A stretch of DNA of 64,000 nucleotides from Shewanella khirikhana (lineage in GTDB: Bacteria; Pseudomonadota; Gammaproteobacteria; Enterobacterales; Shewanellaceae). The notes under the pieces were generated by a model. The model was not told the DNA's origin, made no database searches, and saw only the letters and a list, made by a program, of their open reading frames with translations. Shown piece after piece: positions 16,948-27,362 of this stretch; the first letter of the stretch is position 1, and every line of letters begins with the position of its first letter. The translations under genes were made by a program, and so were the position numbers. Where the stretch lies: positions 1,302,001 through 1,366,000 of the forward strand of contig NZ_CP020373.1 in the NCBI RefSeq assembly GCF_003957745.1, read 5' to 3'.

Positions 16948-19290
16948 TTATAGAATAAAGGCGTAGCTTAACTTCATAAACAGGGTTTGCTCGGTGCGGA
17001 TCAGGCTCGGATAGTCATCATCGGCCTGCATGCCATCGGCATAGCCCAGATAAAATACGCTCAGCGGGTTGAGCTTGTAGCCATACAGCAGCTCGGTGCC
17101 CAGATCTTCCGATTTGGCATCGCGGCTGTGGTACAGGTAGAGGCCAGGGTCGCGGCTGATGTGAGTATAAATGCTCGACAGCCGGATAAAGCTCTCCACA
17201 CTGAGCTGCCAGTTCAGACGCAAATCGGTCAGGTTGGCGGTCAGCAATCTGCCTTCATCCACATCCAGCGCGAAGTAATCGTGGGTTACGTCCAGCACCA
17301 GGCTGTCAGTTAGTTTCAGCTCAAGCTCTGCGCTCGCCCGCAAACTGCTGCCGAGACGGTTATTGAGCAGGTCCACCTCATCACCCCAGGAGGCAGAGAC
17401 ACCGCCGCCCGCCCAGGCGAGGGGGTTGGCGTTGGCTTCCAGCCAAAAACGGCTTTCATCAAACAAGGTTGTGTTGCCGTCAATCGCCAGTGAGCTGGCA
17501 TCGAGGCGGCGCCCGACCTTTTCACGGGTCAACCAGCCACCGCCAATCCAGCTTTGCCAGCCGCCTTCAGCGGAAAGCCAGCCTTCCCATTCCTGCTCGA
17601 TTTTCTCGCCATTCTGGTTTTGGGTGATGTCCCAGTCGCCGCCGAGTTCAACTTCGTTGAACCAGCTGTCGCTGGGGTACCAGATATAACCGCCGCCAAT
17701 CACGGCCTTGCGCTGATCCACCTTTTCGATAAAGCCAAGATCGGCCCGAAAATCTTCTCCCACAGACTCATAATCTGCCCGCACATAATAGTTGCGGGTG
17801 GAATGGGTGTAGCCAAGGCGGTACATCTCGCCCTGGAATGCGCCAATCTTATGGGTACGAAGTACCCGCTCGTTGACATCACAGTTATCGAGACTGCACT
17901 CGGCAGCGGGCAGACAGTCGTCATCGGAGTCACAAAAATCACGGTAAAAGTCAGTGGGGTACTCAGTATCTGAAGTGGCGAACTGACCGATAAAGGTATC
18001 CTGCGGCGTTGGCTGATACTTGAAATCGCCGGACACCACCAGGTTATGGTAATCCTCACTGCGTTTGCCGGTGACCACGGCGCCCATCGCCAGGGATTCG
18101 CTGCTGGTGTACAGGTAACGGCCAGCCAGGTTATGGCTTTCTTCATCGATGCTGGCAACTGACGAGCTCAGGTTACCGGGCACCAAAAAGTGGCTGCCGA
18201 TGTCGTTGGCGCCAAGAAACGCAAAGGTATGGTTTTCTGACTTGTGGGTGAACTTCAAACCATAGTCAGGGTCGGCAATGTTGCGGGTATGCAGCAGCGG
18301 CAGCTGTGAATCAAAATAATCTTTGTTATCAAGGAAGAACGAGCGTTTTTCCTCAAAAAACAAGGTGAAGTTTGAGTTCACATTCAGCTGACCGGCGTCG
18401 GCTTCAACCTGGGAGAAATCCGGGTTGATGGTGGCGTTGAGCAAAGACGATGGCGTGATGGCCCAGCGCACATCAAGTCCGGCCTCAACGTCTTCGTCCT
18501 GTTGCCATTCGCTGCCCGGGGTTTGACTGCGCTCGCGGCTGCCCTTGGCCACCAGAGAGGGCGTAACCTGCAGGCCATTGCCCAGATTGACTTCATCGAA
18601 GCCGCGGATCACCCCAAGCTGACACAACTGGCAGTCGTTGGCGCGGGAGATCTGATGGGTCGACAGCCGGTGCTCGGCATCACGGGGATAAAAGCGGATA
18701 AGCTCGAAGCCCCAGTCTTTGGGGCCTGGGGTATCTTCAAAGCTGAGCTGCGACAGCGGAATGGCAATTTCCACCTGATAGCCGGTATCCGTCACCTGGC
18801 CTGCGCTTTCCCAAATACCATCCCAGGCGGCGCTTTCACTCTTGTTCAGCTCGTTCTCGATGGAATCAAACTGTACCCCCAGTGGGTTGATAAAGAACTG
18901 GTAAGCGAGCCTGGCGTTATTGAAGGTATCGAGCTTAATGCCCACCATGTCTTCGCCCCAGATATCATCCCGCGGCCGCAGGTGGGCACGGATGGCGCCG
19001 GGGTTAGGGTCATCGGCAATAAAGGCTACATAGAGGGTGGTGTCGGTGGCGAACAGCTTCGCCCTGGTTTTAACGGGGGCAGGGGCGTTTTCTGCGGGGC
19101 GGGTTTCGTAGCTAAGTTCTGCCTCGGCGGCCTTGGCCCACACCGCATCAGACAAGTCGCCGTCGATGGTGGCCTGCTCGGTAAGAGATGGAATGCGCAG
19201 TGAAAACTGCTCCGCGGTGCCGGCGATGGAAACAAGTGGCAGAGTACAGAGCGCGAGCAGCGGGCTCGCCTTGAGTATCCTTGTTGACAA
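16948..19290 (-). CDS. DUF5916-type outer membrane protein with CBM9-like N-terminal domain
   Basis: The protein is 780 residues with a signal peptide (cleavage near SIA-GT). A family-9 carbohydrate-binding-like beta-sandwich follows (about 30-235: IDGDLSDAVWAKA, TRAKLFATDTTLYVAFIADDPNP, DIWGEDMVGIKLDTF). A C-terminal beta-barrel-like region (about 240-780) has many alternating strands and ends ...MKLSYAFIL. This matches the DUF5916/carbohydrate-binding family of predicted outer-membrane proteins; the function is unknown. A Cys cluster (CDSDDDCLPAAECSLDNCD) lies in a loop. The start is TTG 19290; no in-frame ATG is close upstream. It converges on the GGDEF gene with a 16-bp gap. Confidence 0.75.
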   Translation of the reverse strand: MSTRILKASPLLALCTLPLVSIAGTAEQFSLRIPSLTEQATIDGDLSDAVWAKAAEAELSYETRPAENAPAPVKTRAKLFATDTTLYVAFIADDPNPGAIRAHLRPRDDIWGEDMVGIKLDTFNNARLAYQFFINPLGVQFDSIENELNKSESAAWDGIWESAGQVTDTGYQVEIAIPLSQLSFEDTPGPKDWGFELIRFYPRDAEHRLSTHQISRANDCQLCQLGVIRGFDEVNLGNGLQVTPSLVAKGSRERSQTPGSEWQQDEDVEAGLDVRWAITPSSLLNATINPDFSQVEADAGQLNVNSNFTLFFEEKRSFFLDNKDYFDSQLPLLHTRNIADPDYGLKFTHKSENHTFAFLGANDIGSHFLVPGNLSSSVASIDEESHNLAGRYLYTSSESLAMGAVVTGKRSEDYHNLVVSGDFKYQPTPQDTFIGQFATSDTEYPTDFYRDFCDSDDDCLPAAECSLDNCDVNERVLRTHKIGAFQGEMYRLGYTHSTRNYYVRADYESVGEDFRADLGFIEKVDQRKAVIGGGYIWYPSDSWFNEVELGGDWDITQNQNGEKIEQEWEGWLSAEGGWQSWIGGGWLTREKVGRRLDASSLAIDGNTTLFDESRFWLEANANPLAWAGGGVSASWGDEVDLLNNRLGSSLRASAELELKLTDSLVLDVTHDYFALDVDEGRLLTANLTDLRLNWQLSVESFIRLSSIYTHISRDPGLYLYHSRDAKSEDLGTELLYGYKLNPLSVFYLGYADGMQADDDYPSLIRTEQTLFMKLSYAFIL

Positions 19291-19470
19291 TGTCTTATGA
19301 TCCTGAATTATTTTTATTTTTGCTTTTTCGGGCGCCAGTGTACCCGAGCCGGTAACCGCGGGCTTGGGTGATTTGTTACAAAGTATAAGTAAAGTTTGTC
19401 AAAGAGGAACCAGGAAAATTGTGGTCAGCGCAGCGGCCAGCCTTGCCTTTATCTGAAACCTTCTGCAAAA

Positions 19471-19500
19471 AGCAAAACGCCCGTACAGGACGGGCGTTGT
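19471..19500 (-). terminator. Terminator after cysZ
   Basis: AACGCCCGT / ACGGGCGTT-type stem (ACGCCCGT, loop ACAG, GACGGGCGT). On the minus strand it is followed by TTTTGCTTTTTG, about 60 bp past the cysZ stop. The 19291-19557 gap otherwise holds the upstream region of the DUF5916 gene. Confidence 0.65.
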
Positions 19501-19557
19501 GGCAGGCAAGCCTGGTTGCAGTTAACCAGGCAGCGGGCTGAAGTTTTAAGGCTTCCC

Positions 19558-20352
19558 TTATTCTGGGGCGATTGCCGGGTGGCGGTAGGCCTCTCGGTAC
19601 TTGTCGACCCACATGGCGGTTGCGCCGCAGATGGCCACCGGCATCACGATAAAGTTCACCACAGGGATCATCGAAAACACGGTTACCGCCGCGCCAAAGC
19701 TCATGCTGGTGCCTTTGGTTTGCCTGAGGGCAAACCGCATATCATCAAACGGCACCTTATGGTTGTCGAACGGATAGTCGCAATACTGAATCGCCATCAT
19801 CCAGCTACTGAACAGAAACCACAGCACAGGGGCGGCGGTTTGGCCAAGCAGCGGCACCCAAAACAGCAGTAAAAACAGGATGGCGCGGGGCAGATAGTAT
19901 TTAAGCTTTAGCCACTCGCGGCCGAGGATCCGCGGCAAATCCTTCATCAAATCCATGGTGGTGCCCGTGTTCATGGGCTTGCCGGTGAGCAGCTGCTCTA
20001 CCTTTTCGGCCAAGAGGCCATTAAAAGGCGCCGCCAGCCAGTTCATTACCGAGCTGAACACAAAGGCCATCACCACCAACATGGCAAGTACCGCCATGGG
20101 CCATAACAGGAAGTTCAGCCAGGAGAGGTATTCGGGCAGCTGGCCGCTGACATAGGCAAAGAGTTCATCCAGTTTGCCAAGGGCGTAATAAAAGGCTCCG
20201 GCAAACAGCATCATATTGATAAGCAAAGGCACAAACACAAAGGTTCGCAGGCCGGGACGACGGATAAGGCTAAAGCCGTCCATAAAGTAATTGAACCCGC
20301 TCTTGGCTTGTACGGCGGTGTTTCGGGCAGAAGAAAGCGAGGGTCGTGACAT
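19558..20352 (-). CDS. cysZ: Sulfate transporter CysZ family protein
   Basis: The 264-residue inner membrane protein has the CysZ/EI24 pattern: SGFNYFMDGFSLIRRPGLRTFVFVPLLIN at the N-terminus, four or more hydrophobic segments, and the conserved FLFSSWMMAIQYCDYPFDNHK block. In E. coli CysZ mediates sulfate uptake for cysteine synthesis. ATG 20352 matches the family start; a longer frame begins at 20388. It lies next to smc/zipA/ligA, as in enterobacteria, where cysZ sits beside zipA and cysK. Here cysK has moved about 7 kb away. Confidence 0.9.
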   Translation of the reverse strand: MSRPSLSSARNTAVQAKSGFNYFMDGFSLIRRPGLRTFVFVPLLINMMLFAGAFYYALGKLDELFAYVSGQLPEYLSWLNFLLWPMAVLAMLVVMAFVFSSVMNWLAAPFNGLLAEKVEQLLTGKPMNTGTTMDLMKDLPRILGREWLKLKYYLPRAILFLLLFWVPLLGQTAAPVLWFLFSSWMMAIQYCDYPFDNHKVPFDDMRFALRQTKGTSMSFGAAVTVFSMIPVVNFIVMPVAICGATAMWVDKYREAYRHPAIAPE

Positions 20353-20634
20353 AAGACGTCGGCTCCAAGCAGTTGTGTTTGCGGGCATTGTGGGCCAGCA
20401 AGCCGGGCAGGGGCAAGGGTTAATTTGTCGCTAATTACTTCAAATTAGCGCCTGCTGCCGTCAATTGGAGCGGATTGCACCAATTTGGCCGATAAAAACG
20501 TTACAAATTCAAAAAGGCTTTGGTAAAGTTGGCTGCTAATAACATGAGTGATCCACCCCGGCTTTCGGGGGAGTGTTATCACCTTTTGGCAGGCGAGCCC
20601 AACCCCGGGCTTGCGAGGCGATTTGACTGGCATT

Positions 20635-23600
20635 ATGAGACTCAAACAAATAAAACTTGCTGGCTTCAAGTCGTTTGTCGACCCAACGAAGATCCCATTT
20701 CCCAACCCCCTCACAGCCATTATCGGCCCCAACGGCTGCGGTAAATCCAATGTGATTGATGCCGTGCGCTGGGTGCTGGGGGAAAGCTCCGCCAAACACC
20801 TGCGCGGCGACTCCATGACCGACGTTATCTTCAACGGCTCCAGTGCCCGCAGACCCGTTTCTGTGGCCGGAGTCGAGCTGGTATTCGATAACCGCGAAGG
20901 TCGCTTGGGCGGCCAGTACGCCAGCTATGAAGAAATTGCGGTTAAGCGTCAGGTGAGCCGCGAAGGGGAATCACTCTATTTTTTGAACGGCCAGAAGTGC
21001 CGCCGCAAAGACATTACCGACCTCTTTATGGGCACCGGCCTTGGCCCGCGCAGCTACGCCATTATCGAGCAGGGCATGATTTCCCGGCTGATTGAGTCGC
21101 GCCCGCAGGAGCTTAGGGTATTCATTGAAGAGGCCGCCGGTATTTCCCGCTATAAAGAGCGGCGCCGCGATACCGAAAATCGTATCCGCCACACCCGTGA
21201 AAACCTTGAACGTCTTGGCGACATTCGTCTTGAATTGGGCAAGCAGCTCGACAAACTCGCGGTGCAGGCGGAAGCGGCCAAACGTTACCGCGAATATAAG
21301 CAATCTGAGCGCACCACCCACGCCGAACTGTTGGTGATGCGCTATCAGGAGATTTGCGAACAGACAGACATGCTCGACCGTGAAATCGAGCAGCAACATT
21401 TTTTGTTGGAAGCGGCCAAAACCGCCCTTGGCACCACGGAGGCCAAGCTTGAGGCCGAGCGTCAGGCGCTGGCGGTATTGGTGGACGACGAGCAGCAAAG
21501 CCTGGAGGCCTATTATCAGGCCGGCACCGAAGTGGCGCGGCTCGAGCAGCAGCTGTCAAACCTCGATGAGCGCTCCAAAAGCCTGCAAAGCCGTTTGGAA
21601 AGTTTAAGCCGCGATATGCTTGCGCTCGATGAAAGTAACCGCGAGCTTGGCGAAACCCAGGCGTCACTGCGTCTTGCCGTTGAAGCTGAGGAAGAGCAGT
21701 TGCTCACCCTGGAAGAAACCCAGGAAGCCTGGAGCCAGAGTGCCTTCGATGCCGATGAAGCGCTGGAGGCAGTTCGCGGTGATGTGAGTCAGGCCGAGCG
21801 TGCGCTGGCCAATCTTAAATCGCAAAAAGAGCTTACCGGACAAAGGCTTGGTCATCTTCGCCACAGTATTGATGAGCGTGAACATAGCCTTGCAGGCTAT
21901 CGTGAGCAGCTGGCAAGCCTTGGCGAGCAAGAGTCGCCGGCAGCCGACAATCCTACGCTTAAGCTCCAGGGCGATTTTGCAGCGGAACAGGGTAGCTCAG
22001 CGTTGCCAACCGACAATGGGCCGCAAGCCGACTTGCACCAGCAGCAAGCTGCGGTCGATGTTGCCACTGCGGCGCTAACAAGCGCTCAAGCCCAACTTGC
22101 CGATGTGGATAATCGCATTGCGGCCAAGTCCCGTGAACTCAGTGAAGTGCGGGGCAGATTGTCGGTGCTCACGCGCCTGCTCACAGACGAAAGTGGCAGC
22201 GGCCAAAAACTGTGGCAATGCCTCGACGTCACTCCCGGCTGGGAGGCTGCGGCCGAGCTGCTGCTGGGGCGTTTACTGGATGCCCCCGTTGTAGAAGAGC
22301 GCCCAGACAATATCGCGACTCCTGGGCAAGAGACCGGCAACTCAGCCTTCCATGGTTTTCGCCGCTCAGCTCATTCAAGTTGGGGCGTGATTGGCGCCGA
22401 TGTTAACCTCGCGCCCTGGCTTGACGGAGTCGGCTTTGCCGAGAGCCTCGGCGAGGCCTTGGCCAAATTACAAACGCTGGACAGCAGTGGCCTCATCGCG
22501 TGCCGCGAAGGGCTTCTGGTCGGGCAGGGCTTTATATTATCCAACCAGAGCGGCGGCACCGACAAAGTGGCGCTTCGCCGTGAAGCTGAGGCACTCGAGC
22601 AAGAGGTGGCGAGCCTTGAAGCTGCGCTTGCCACACTTGGCAGCGAGTCCGCAGACGCCAGCCGCACGCTGGAGGCGAGCACTGCCGCGCTTAAGACCGC
22701 CGAGCTTGCGCTCAGCGATGCCAAACAAGATGCCGAGCGTGAGCGCATGCGCTGGGAAGCCAGGCGTGAAAGGGCCAGGCAAGCGGCAAAGCAGCGGGAG
22801 TTTGTCAGCGCGCAAATAGCCAGGCTCAGTGCCCAGCAGCAGGACGCCTTGCTTGAGCTTGAAGTGGCGGATGAGTCGCTGATGCAGCAAGAAGAAGCGC
22901 TGGATGAGGCCAGTGCCCGCGTAGCCGCGCTCACTGAAAAGCAAACTGTTGCCAGGCGGCTTGCCGAGGAGCGCAAAGCGTCCCTTGCCAATCTGGAATC
23001 CCAGCTGGCGCAGGTTCGCGCCAAACGAAGTGAGCTTGCCACCGAGCTTGCGCTGGTGGAGCAGAGATTGCAGTCGGGCCTGGTTCAGCTTGGCAAGCTT
23101 ACCGAGCAAAAAGGCGCCGTGCTCACCGAGCTTGGGCAGCAGGACGTGAAGGAGCAGGACACCGACCGCACAGGTCTGTCGGAGAGGCTCAGGGAACAGC
23201 TTGCCATGCAGCAAACCCGGCAAACGGCACTGGCGGAAAACCGCAGCCGTCAGGCGGCGCTGCAGGAACAGATAGATGCTTTACTATTGAAGCAAAAACA
23301 AGAAGTTGGCAAGATAGACCACTTGACTCATACCCTCGAATCGTTAAAGCTACGGCGTGAAGGTTTAAAGGGACAGGCGGAAACGCAGCTGGGGCAATTG
23401 GCCGAGGCCGATATTCGTCTGGCGGAAGTGGCGCCAACCCTGCCAGCCCATGCCTCAGTTGATGAGTGGCAGCAGCGACTGGAAAAGCTGCGGGGCAAAA
23501 TCAGTCGTCTGGGCGCGATAAACCTTGCAGCCATAGAAGAGTATGATGAAGCCCGCGAGCGTAAAGATTACCTCGATGGTCAGGATGCTGATTTAAATCA

Positions 23601-24126
23601 GGCGCTTGAAAGCCTTGAAGAAGCTATCCGTAAAATCGATCGCGAGACCCGCAGCCGATTTAAAACCACCTTTGAGCAGGTGAATGCCGATCTGGGCATG
23701 CTGTTTCCCAAGGTGTTTGGCGGCGGCAGTGCTTATCTGGCACTGACAGATGATGATTTATTGGAGACCGGGGTGACCATCATGGCCCGGCCTCCCGGCA
23801 AAAAGAACTCCACAATCCACCTGCTGTCGGGTGGTGAAAAAGCGCTGACCGCTTTATCATTGGTGTTTGCCATTTTCAGGTTGAATCCAGCCCCGTTTTG
23901 TATGCTCGACGAGGTCGATGCGCCGCTGGACGATGCCAACGTTGACCGATTCTGCCGCTTATTGCAGGAAATGTCGGCCAGCGTGCAGTTTATTTATATC
24001 AGCCACAATAAAATCACCATGGAGATGGCTGATCAGTTGGTAGGTGTGACCATGCATGAGCCCGGGGTATCCCGCATTGTTGCGGTGGATATCGAAGAAG
24101 CGGTGGCCATGGCACACGCAGAATGA
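20635..24126 (+). CDS. smc: Chromosome segregation protein SMC
   Basis: The 1163-residue SMC ATPase has an N-terminal head with Walker A GPNGCGKS (31-38). Two long Ala/Glu/Gln-rich coiled coils flank a hinge (about 500-640). The C-terminal head has the ABC signature LSGGEK (1064-1069) and Walker B CMLDEVDAPLDD (about 1089-1100). It organises and segregates the chromosome, normally with ScpA/ScpB. The hinge region is atypically low in glycine and carries a divergent stretch. ATG 20635 (MRLKQIKLAGFKSF) fits the family; the frame extends upstream to 20548 without support. It overlaps the start region of zipA by reading ATGA at 24123, as in other Shewanella and Vibrio. Confidence 0.95.
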   Translation: MRLKQIKLAGFKSFVDPTKIPFPNPLTAIIGPNGCGKSNVIDAVRWVLGESSAKHLRGDSMTDVIFNGSSARRPVSVAGVELVFDNREGRLGGQYASYEEIAVKRQVSREGESLYFLNGQKCRRKDITDLFMGTGLGPRSYAIIEQGMISRLIESRPQELRVFIEEAAGISRYKERRRDTENRIRHTRENLERLGDIRLELGKQLDKLAVQAEAAKRYREYKQSERTTHAELLVMRYQEICEQTDMLDREIEQQHFLLEAAKTALGTTEAKLEAERQALAVLVDDEQQSLEAYYQAGTEVARLEQQLSNLDERSKSLQSRLESLSRDMLALDESNRELGETQASLRLAVEAEEEQLLTLEETQEAWSQSAFDADEALEAVRGDVSQAERALANLKSQKELTGQRLGHLRHSIDEREHSLAGYREQLASLGEQESPAADNPTLKLQGDFAAEQGSSALPTDNGPQADLHQQQAAVDVATAALTSAQAQLADVDNRIAAKSRELSEVRGRLSVLTRLLTDESGSGQKLWQCLDVTPGWEAAAELLLGRLLDAPVVEERPDNIATPGQETGNSAFHGFRRSAHSSWGVIGADVNLAPWLDGVGFAESLGEALAKLQTLDSSGLIACREGLLVGQGFILSNQSGGTDKVALRREAEALEQEVASLEAALATLGSESADASRTLEASTAALKTAELALSDAKQDAERERMRWEARRERARQAAKQREFVSAQIARLSAQQQDALLELEVADESLMQQEEALDEASARVAALTEKQTVARRLAEERKASLANLESQLAQVRAKRSELATELALVEQRLQSGLVQLGKLTEQKGAVLTELGQQDVKEQDTDRTGLSERLREQLAMQQTRQTALAENRSRQAALQEQIDALLLKQKQEVGKIDHLTHTLESLKLRREGLKGQAETQLGQLAEADIRLAEVAPTLPAHASVDEWQQRLEKLRGKISRLGAINLAAIEEYDEARERKDYLDGQDADLNQALESLEEAIRKIDRETRSRFKTTFEQVNADLGMLFPKVFGGGSAYLALTDDDLLETGVTIMARPPGKKNSTIHLLSGGEKALTALSLVFAIFRLNPAPFCMLDEVDAPLDDANVDRFCRLLQEMSASVQFIYISHNKITMEMADQLVGVTMHEPGVSRIVAVDIEEAVAMAHAE

Positions 24127-24149
24127 ATTCAGGAAAGACAGGGTATCCA

Positions 24150-25262
24150 ATGGAAGATTTGCAACTGGTTTTGTTTGTGCTTGGCGCCATCGCCATTATT
24201 GCGGTTCTGGTTCACGGATTTTGGTCAATCAGAAAGCAGCAACCCCGCGCCATTAAAGAAAGCAGCAGGAACCCTTATGCCATGTCACCCGGTCGCCGGG
24301 ACGCCGAAGGCTTTGATGCCGATGGCATTGGCGAAGTGCGGGTGCGCAAAGTGCACGCCGATGACAAGCCATCACAGGACACACACGCCGAACCTGCGCA
24401 GCCTGCCTTTACCAAGGCGCGGCGCAAACAGACTGCGGTTGAACCTTCAGTAGCTGAATCGTCTGTGTCTCAACCATCAGTATCTGAACTGTCTGGCGCT
24501 CAATATGGGGCAGCTCATACTGAAGAGAGCCGCAGCGATGTGGACAACGCGCCTGAGTTTGCCCTGAACGATGAGCCCAAGGTGCGTCGCAGCAAGGAGC
24601 GTCAGGAGCCGGTATTTGGTCAGCAGCAGGCTGCTGGCGATCAGGTGCAACTGGGCCTGCTCGATGATTTGCCGGAGCCACAGCAGGCTGCCGATTATCA
24701 GGGCTACGATGAAGACGATGACGATCTGATGCGTGGTCACAGCTCTGCCGCCACTGAAACTGTCTATGCGCAGCAAGCACAGGAACAGTCACAGCCAGTC
24801 CAGTCGCAACCAGCCCAGCAAGTACAGCCGCAGCAGGAAGAAGCGCTGCCGGATCCACGCGATGTGCTGGTGCTGCACGTGGTTGCCCGTGAAGGTCAGG
24901 TTCTGGCCGGTGCCGAGCTGTTGCCCTGTCTGCTGGAGCTGAATTTCAAATACGGCGAGATGGAGATTTTCCATCGCCATGAAGATAACGCCGGAACTGG
25001 CAAGGTACTGTTTTCACTTGCCAATATGCTCAAGCCCGGTGTGTTCGACCCGGACACCATGGAGCAGTTTTCCACCCACGGTATTGTGCTGTTTATGACG
25101 CTGCCATGCCACGGTGAGGCGGTAATGAACTTTTCCCTGATGCTGAACTCTGCCTGCCAGCTGGCGGACGACCTCGATGCATTGGTACTCGATGGCCAGC
25201 GTCAACTCTGGAGCGATAGCACCAAGGCGCAGTATCTCGCCCGTATCCGCGCCAGTGCATAA
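24150..25262 (+). CDS. zipA: Cell division protein ZipA
   Basis: The 370-residue protein has an N-terminal membrane anchor (MEDLQLVLFVLGAIAIIAVLVHGFW, about 1-25), a basic patch and a long Pro/Gln/Ser-rich linker (about 40-230). The C-terminal ZipA domain (about 232-370) binds the FtsZ tail. It tethers and stabilises the Z-ring at the inner membrane. ATG 24150 is chosen over the upstream in-frame ATG 24123 because it matches the canonical N-terminus and follows AGGAAAGACAGGG. It is cotranscribed with smc and ligA. Confidence 0.95.
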   Translation: MEDLQLVLFVLGAIAIIAVLVHGFWSIRKQQPRAIKESSRNPYAMSPGRRDAEGFDADGIGEVRVRKVHADDKPSQDTHAEPAQPAFTKARRKQTAVEPSVAESSVSQPSVSELSGAQYGAAHTEESRSDVDNAPEFALNDEPKVRRSKERQEPVFGQQQAAGDQVQLGLLDDLPEPQQAADYQGYDEDDDDLMRGHSSAATETVYAQQAQEQSQPVQSQPAQQVQPQQEEALPDPRDVLVLHVVAREGQVLAGAELLPCLLELNFKYGEMEIFHRHEDNAGTGKVLFSLANMLKPGVFDPDTMEQFSTHGIVLFMTLPCHGEAVMNFSLMLNSACQLADDLDALVLDGQRQLWSDSTKAQYLARIRASA

Positions 25263-25324
25263 CAAGTTATTGATTTATAAAGTGGGGCCGCATGAGCGGC
25301 CCCGCGCATTTCCAAGGTATCATC

Positions 25325-27337
25325 ATGCAAGTCAAAGCCGAAATTCAACGTCTTACCGCTGAAATCAATCGTCACAACATTGCCTACTATGTGCAGGATG
25401 CGCCAAGCATTCCCGATGCGGAATATGACCGGCTGATGAACCAGCTCAAAGCGCTGGAAGCCGAGCATCCGCATTTGGCCGAGCCTGACTCACCCACCCA
25501 GCGTGTAGGCGGCGCCGCACTCGATAAATTCGAGCAGGTCAGCCACCTTAAACCCATGCTGAGCCTGGATAACGCCTTCAATGAAGAGGACTTTGTTGCG
25601 TTTGATAAGCGTCTGACCGATAAGGTTGGCCCCCAGGTGTACTGCGCAGAGCCCAAGCTCGATGGCCTTGCGGTCAGCCTGATTTACCGTCATGGCGTGC
25701 TCGAGCGTGCTGCCACCCGTGGTGATGGCGCTGTGGGGGAAGATATCAGTGTCAACGTGCGCACCATCAAGTCGGTGCCTTTGAGGCTGCAGGGCGATGA
25801 TATTCCGGCGCTGGTGGAAGTGCGCGGCGAAGTCTTTATGCCAAGGGCTGCCTTTGAAGCGCTCAACGACAGAGCGCGCGCCAAAGGGGATAAACTCTTT
25901 GTTAATCCACGTAATGCCGCCGCCGGTAGTCTGCGTCAGCTCGACAGCAAGATAACCGCCGAGCGCTCACTGGCGTTTTATGCCTATGCGCTTGGCGTAG
26001 TGCAGGACGATAACGGCGCCGATCTGGCGCTGGCGCCAACCCATAAGGGCCAGTTGGAGCGTTTGTCAGCGTTTGGTCTGCCGGTGAGCAAGGAAGTGAA
26101 GCTCTGTGAAGGCCTTGCCGAGGTGATGGCCTACTATGGCGACATCCTCAAGCGCCGCGATGAACTTGCCTTTGAAATCGATGGCGTGGTTATCAAGGTC
26201 AATGACATCGAAGCGCAGCAGCAGCTTGGGTTTGTAGCCCGTGCACCGCGCTGGGCCATTGCCTTTAAGTTTCCGGCTCAGGAAGAAATGACCTTGCTGG
26301 AAGGGGTTGATTTTCAGGTAGGCCGCACCGGCGCCGTGACGCCGGTAGCCCGCTTAAAGCCAGTGTTTGTTGGCGGGGTGACCGTATCCAATGCCACGCT
26401 GCACAATGGTGATGAAATCGCCCGTCTTGGGGTGAAGATTGGCGATACCGTGATTATTCGCCGCGCAGGTGATGTTATTCCACAAATCGTGGCCGTGGTG
26501 GCGGAGCGCCGCCCTGAGAATGCGCAGGAAATTCTGTTCCTCGACAATTGCCCTGTGTGTGGCTCCCTGGTGGAGCGTATCGAAGGCGAGGCGGTAGCAC
26601 GCTGCAGCGGCGGTCTTTTCTGTGAAGCCCAGCGCCGTGAAGCCATCAAGCACTTTGCTTCCCGCAAAGCCATGTATATCGACGGCATGGGTGACAAGGT
26701 GGTTGAGCAGCTTATCGATAAAGAGCTGGTGGCAAGCCCGGCCGATCTCTTCAAGCTCAATGTCTCCAAGCTGACCATGCTTGAGCGTATGGGCACCAAG
26801 TCGGCCACCAATCTGGTTGCCGCCATTGAAGAAGCCAAAACTACGACCTTGCCCAAGTTCCTGTATGCACTGGGGATTCGGGAAGTAGGGGAGGCCACCG
26901 CTGCGAATCTGGCGAAACATTTCCTGAGCCTGGATGCCATTAAGGAAGCCGATGTAGATGCCCTGATGCAGGTGGAGGATGTGGGCACTGTGGTGGCGCA
27001 GCATGTGGCGCACTTTTTTGCCCAGCCCCATAACCTTGAAGTGATAGATGCGCTGATCAATGCCGGTGTGAACTGGCCTGCCATCGAAAAGCCATCGGCT
27101 GATGCCCAGCCGCTGCTGGGACAAACCTGGGTGCTCACAGGAACACTCACCAGTCTTGGCCGCACCGAAGCCAAAGCCAAGCTTGAGGCCCTGGGTGCCA
27201 AGGTGGCGGGCAGTGTCTCCAAGAACACTCACTGCGTGGTCGCCGGCGAAGCGGCGGGCTCAAAGCTTGCCAAGGCCCAGGAACTGGGTATTCCTGTTTT
27301 GGATGAGGCAGGGCTGATAGAGCTGATAGGTCTTTGA
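25325..27337 (+). CDS. ligA: NAD-dependent DNA ligase
   Basis: The 670 residues equal the usual length (E. coli 671). The domain order is Ia (YYVQDAPSIPDAEYDRL), adenylation (K111 in EPKLDGLAV is the AMP-lysine), OB fold, a four-Cys zinc finger (CPVC...C...C, about residues 410-435), helix-hairpin-helix repeats and a C-terminal BRCT domain (about 592-670). It seals Okazaki fragment nicks using NAD+. ATG 25325 has AAGG 9 bases upstream and matches the family start. Confidence 0.97.
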   Translation: MQVKAEIQRLTAEINRHNIAYYVQDAPSIPDAEYDRLMNQLKALEAEHPHLAEPDSPTQRVGGAALDKFEQVSHLKPMLSLDNAFNEEDFVAFDKRLTDKVGPQVYCAEPKLDGLAVSLIYRHGVLERAATRGDGAVGEDISVNVRTIKSVPLRLQGDDIPALVEVRGEVFMPRAAFEALNDRARAKGDKLFVNPRNAAAGSLRQLDSKITAERSLAFYAYALGVVQDDNGADLALAPTHKGQLERLSAFGLPVSKEVKLCEGLAEVMAYYGDILKRRDELAFEIDGVVIKVNDIEAQQQLGFVARAPRWAIAFKFPAQEEMTLLEGVDFQVGRTGAVTPVARLKPVFVGGVTVSNATLHNGDEIARLGVKIGDTVIIRRAGDVIPQIVAVVAERRPENAQEILFLDNCPVCGSLVERIEGEAVARCSGGLFCEAQRREAIKHFASRKAMYIDGMGDKVVEQLIDKELVASPADLFKLNVSKLTMLERMGTKSATNLVAAIEEAKTTTLPKFLYALGIREVGEATAANLAKHFLSLDAIKEADVDALMQVEDVGTVVAQHVAHFFAQPHNLEVIDALINAGVNWPAIEKPSADAQPLLGQTWVLTGTLTSLGRTEAKAKLEALGAKVAGSVSKNTHCVVAGEAAGSKLAKAQELGIPVLDEAGLIELIGL

Positions 27338-27362
27338 TCTGATTTAAAAACATTTCCAGTTG

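Noticed and set aside
18502..19203. 233-codon plus-strand frame antisense to the DUF5916 gene
   Set aside because: It lies fully inside the 780-residue minus-strand gene with signal peptide and known domain; the antisense protein has no family features.
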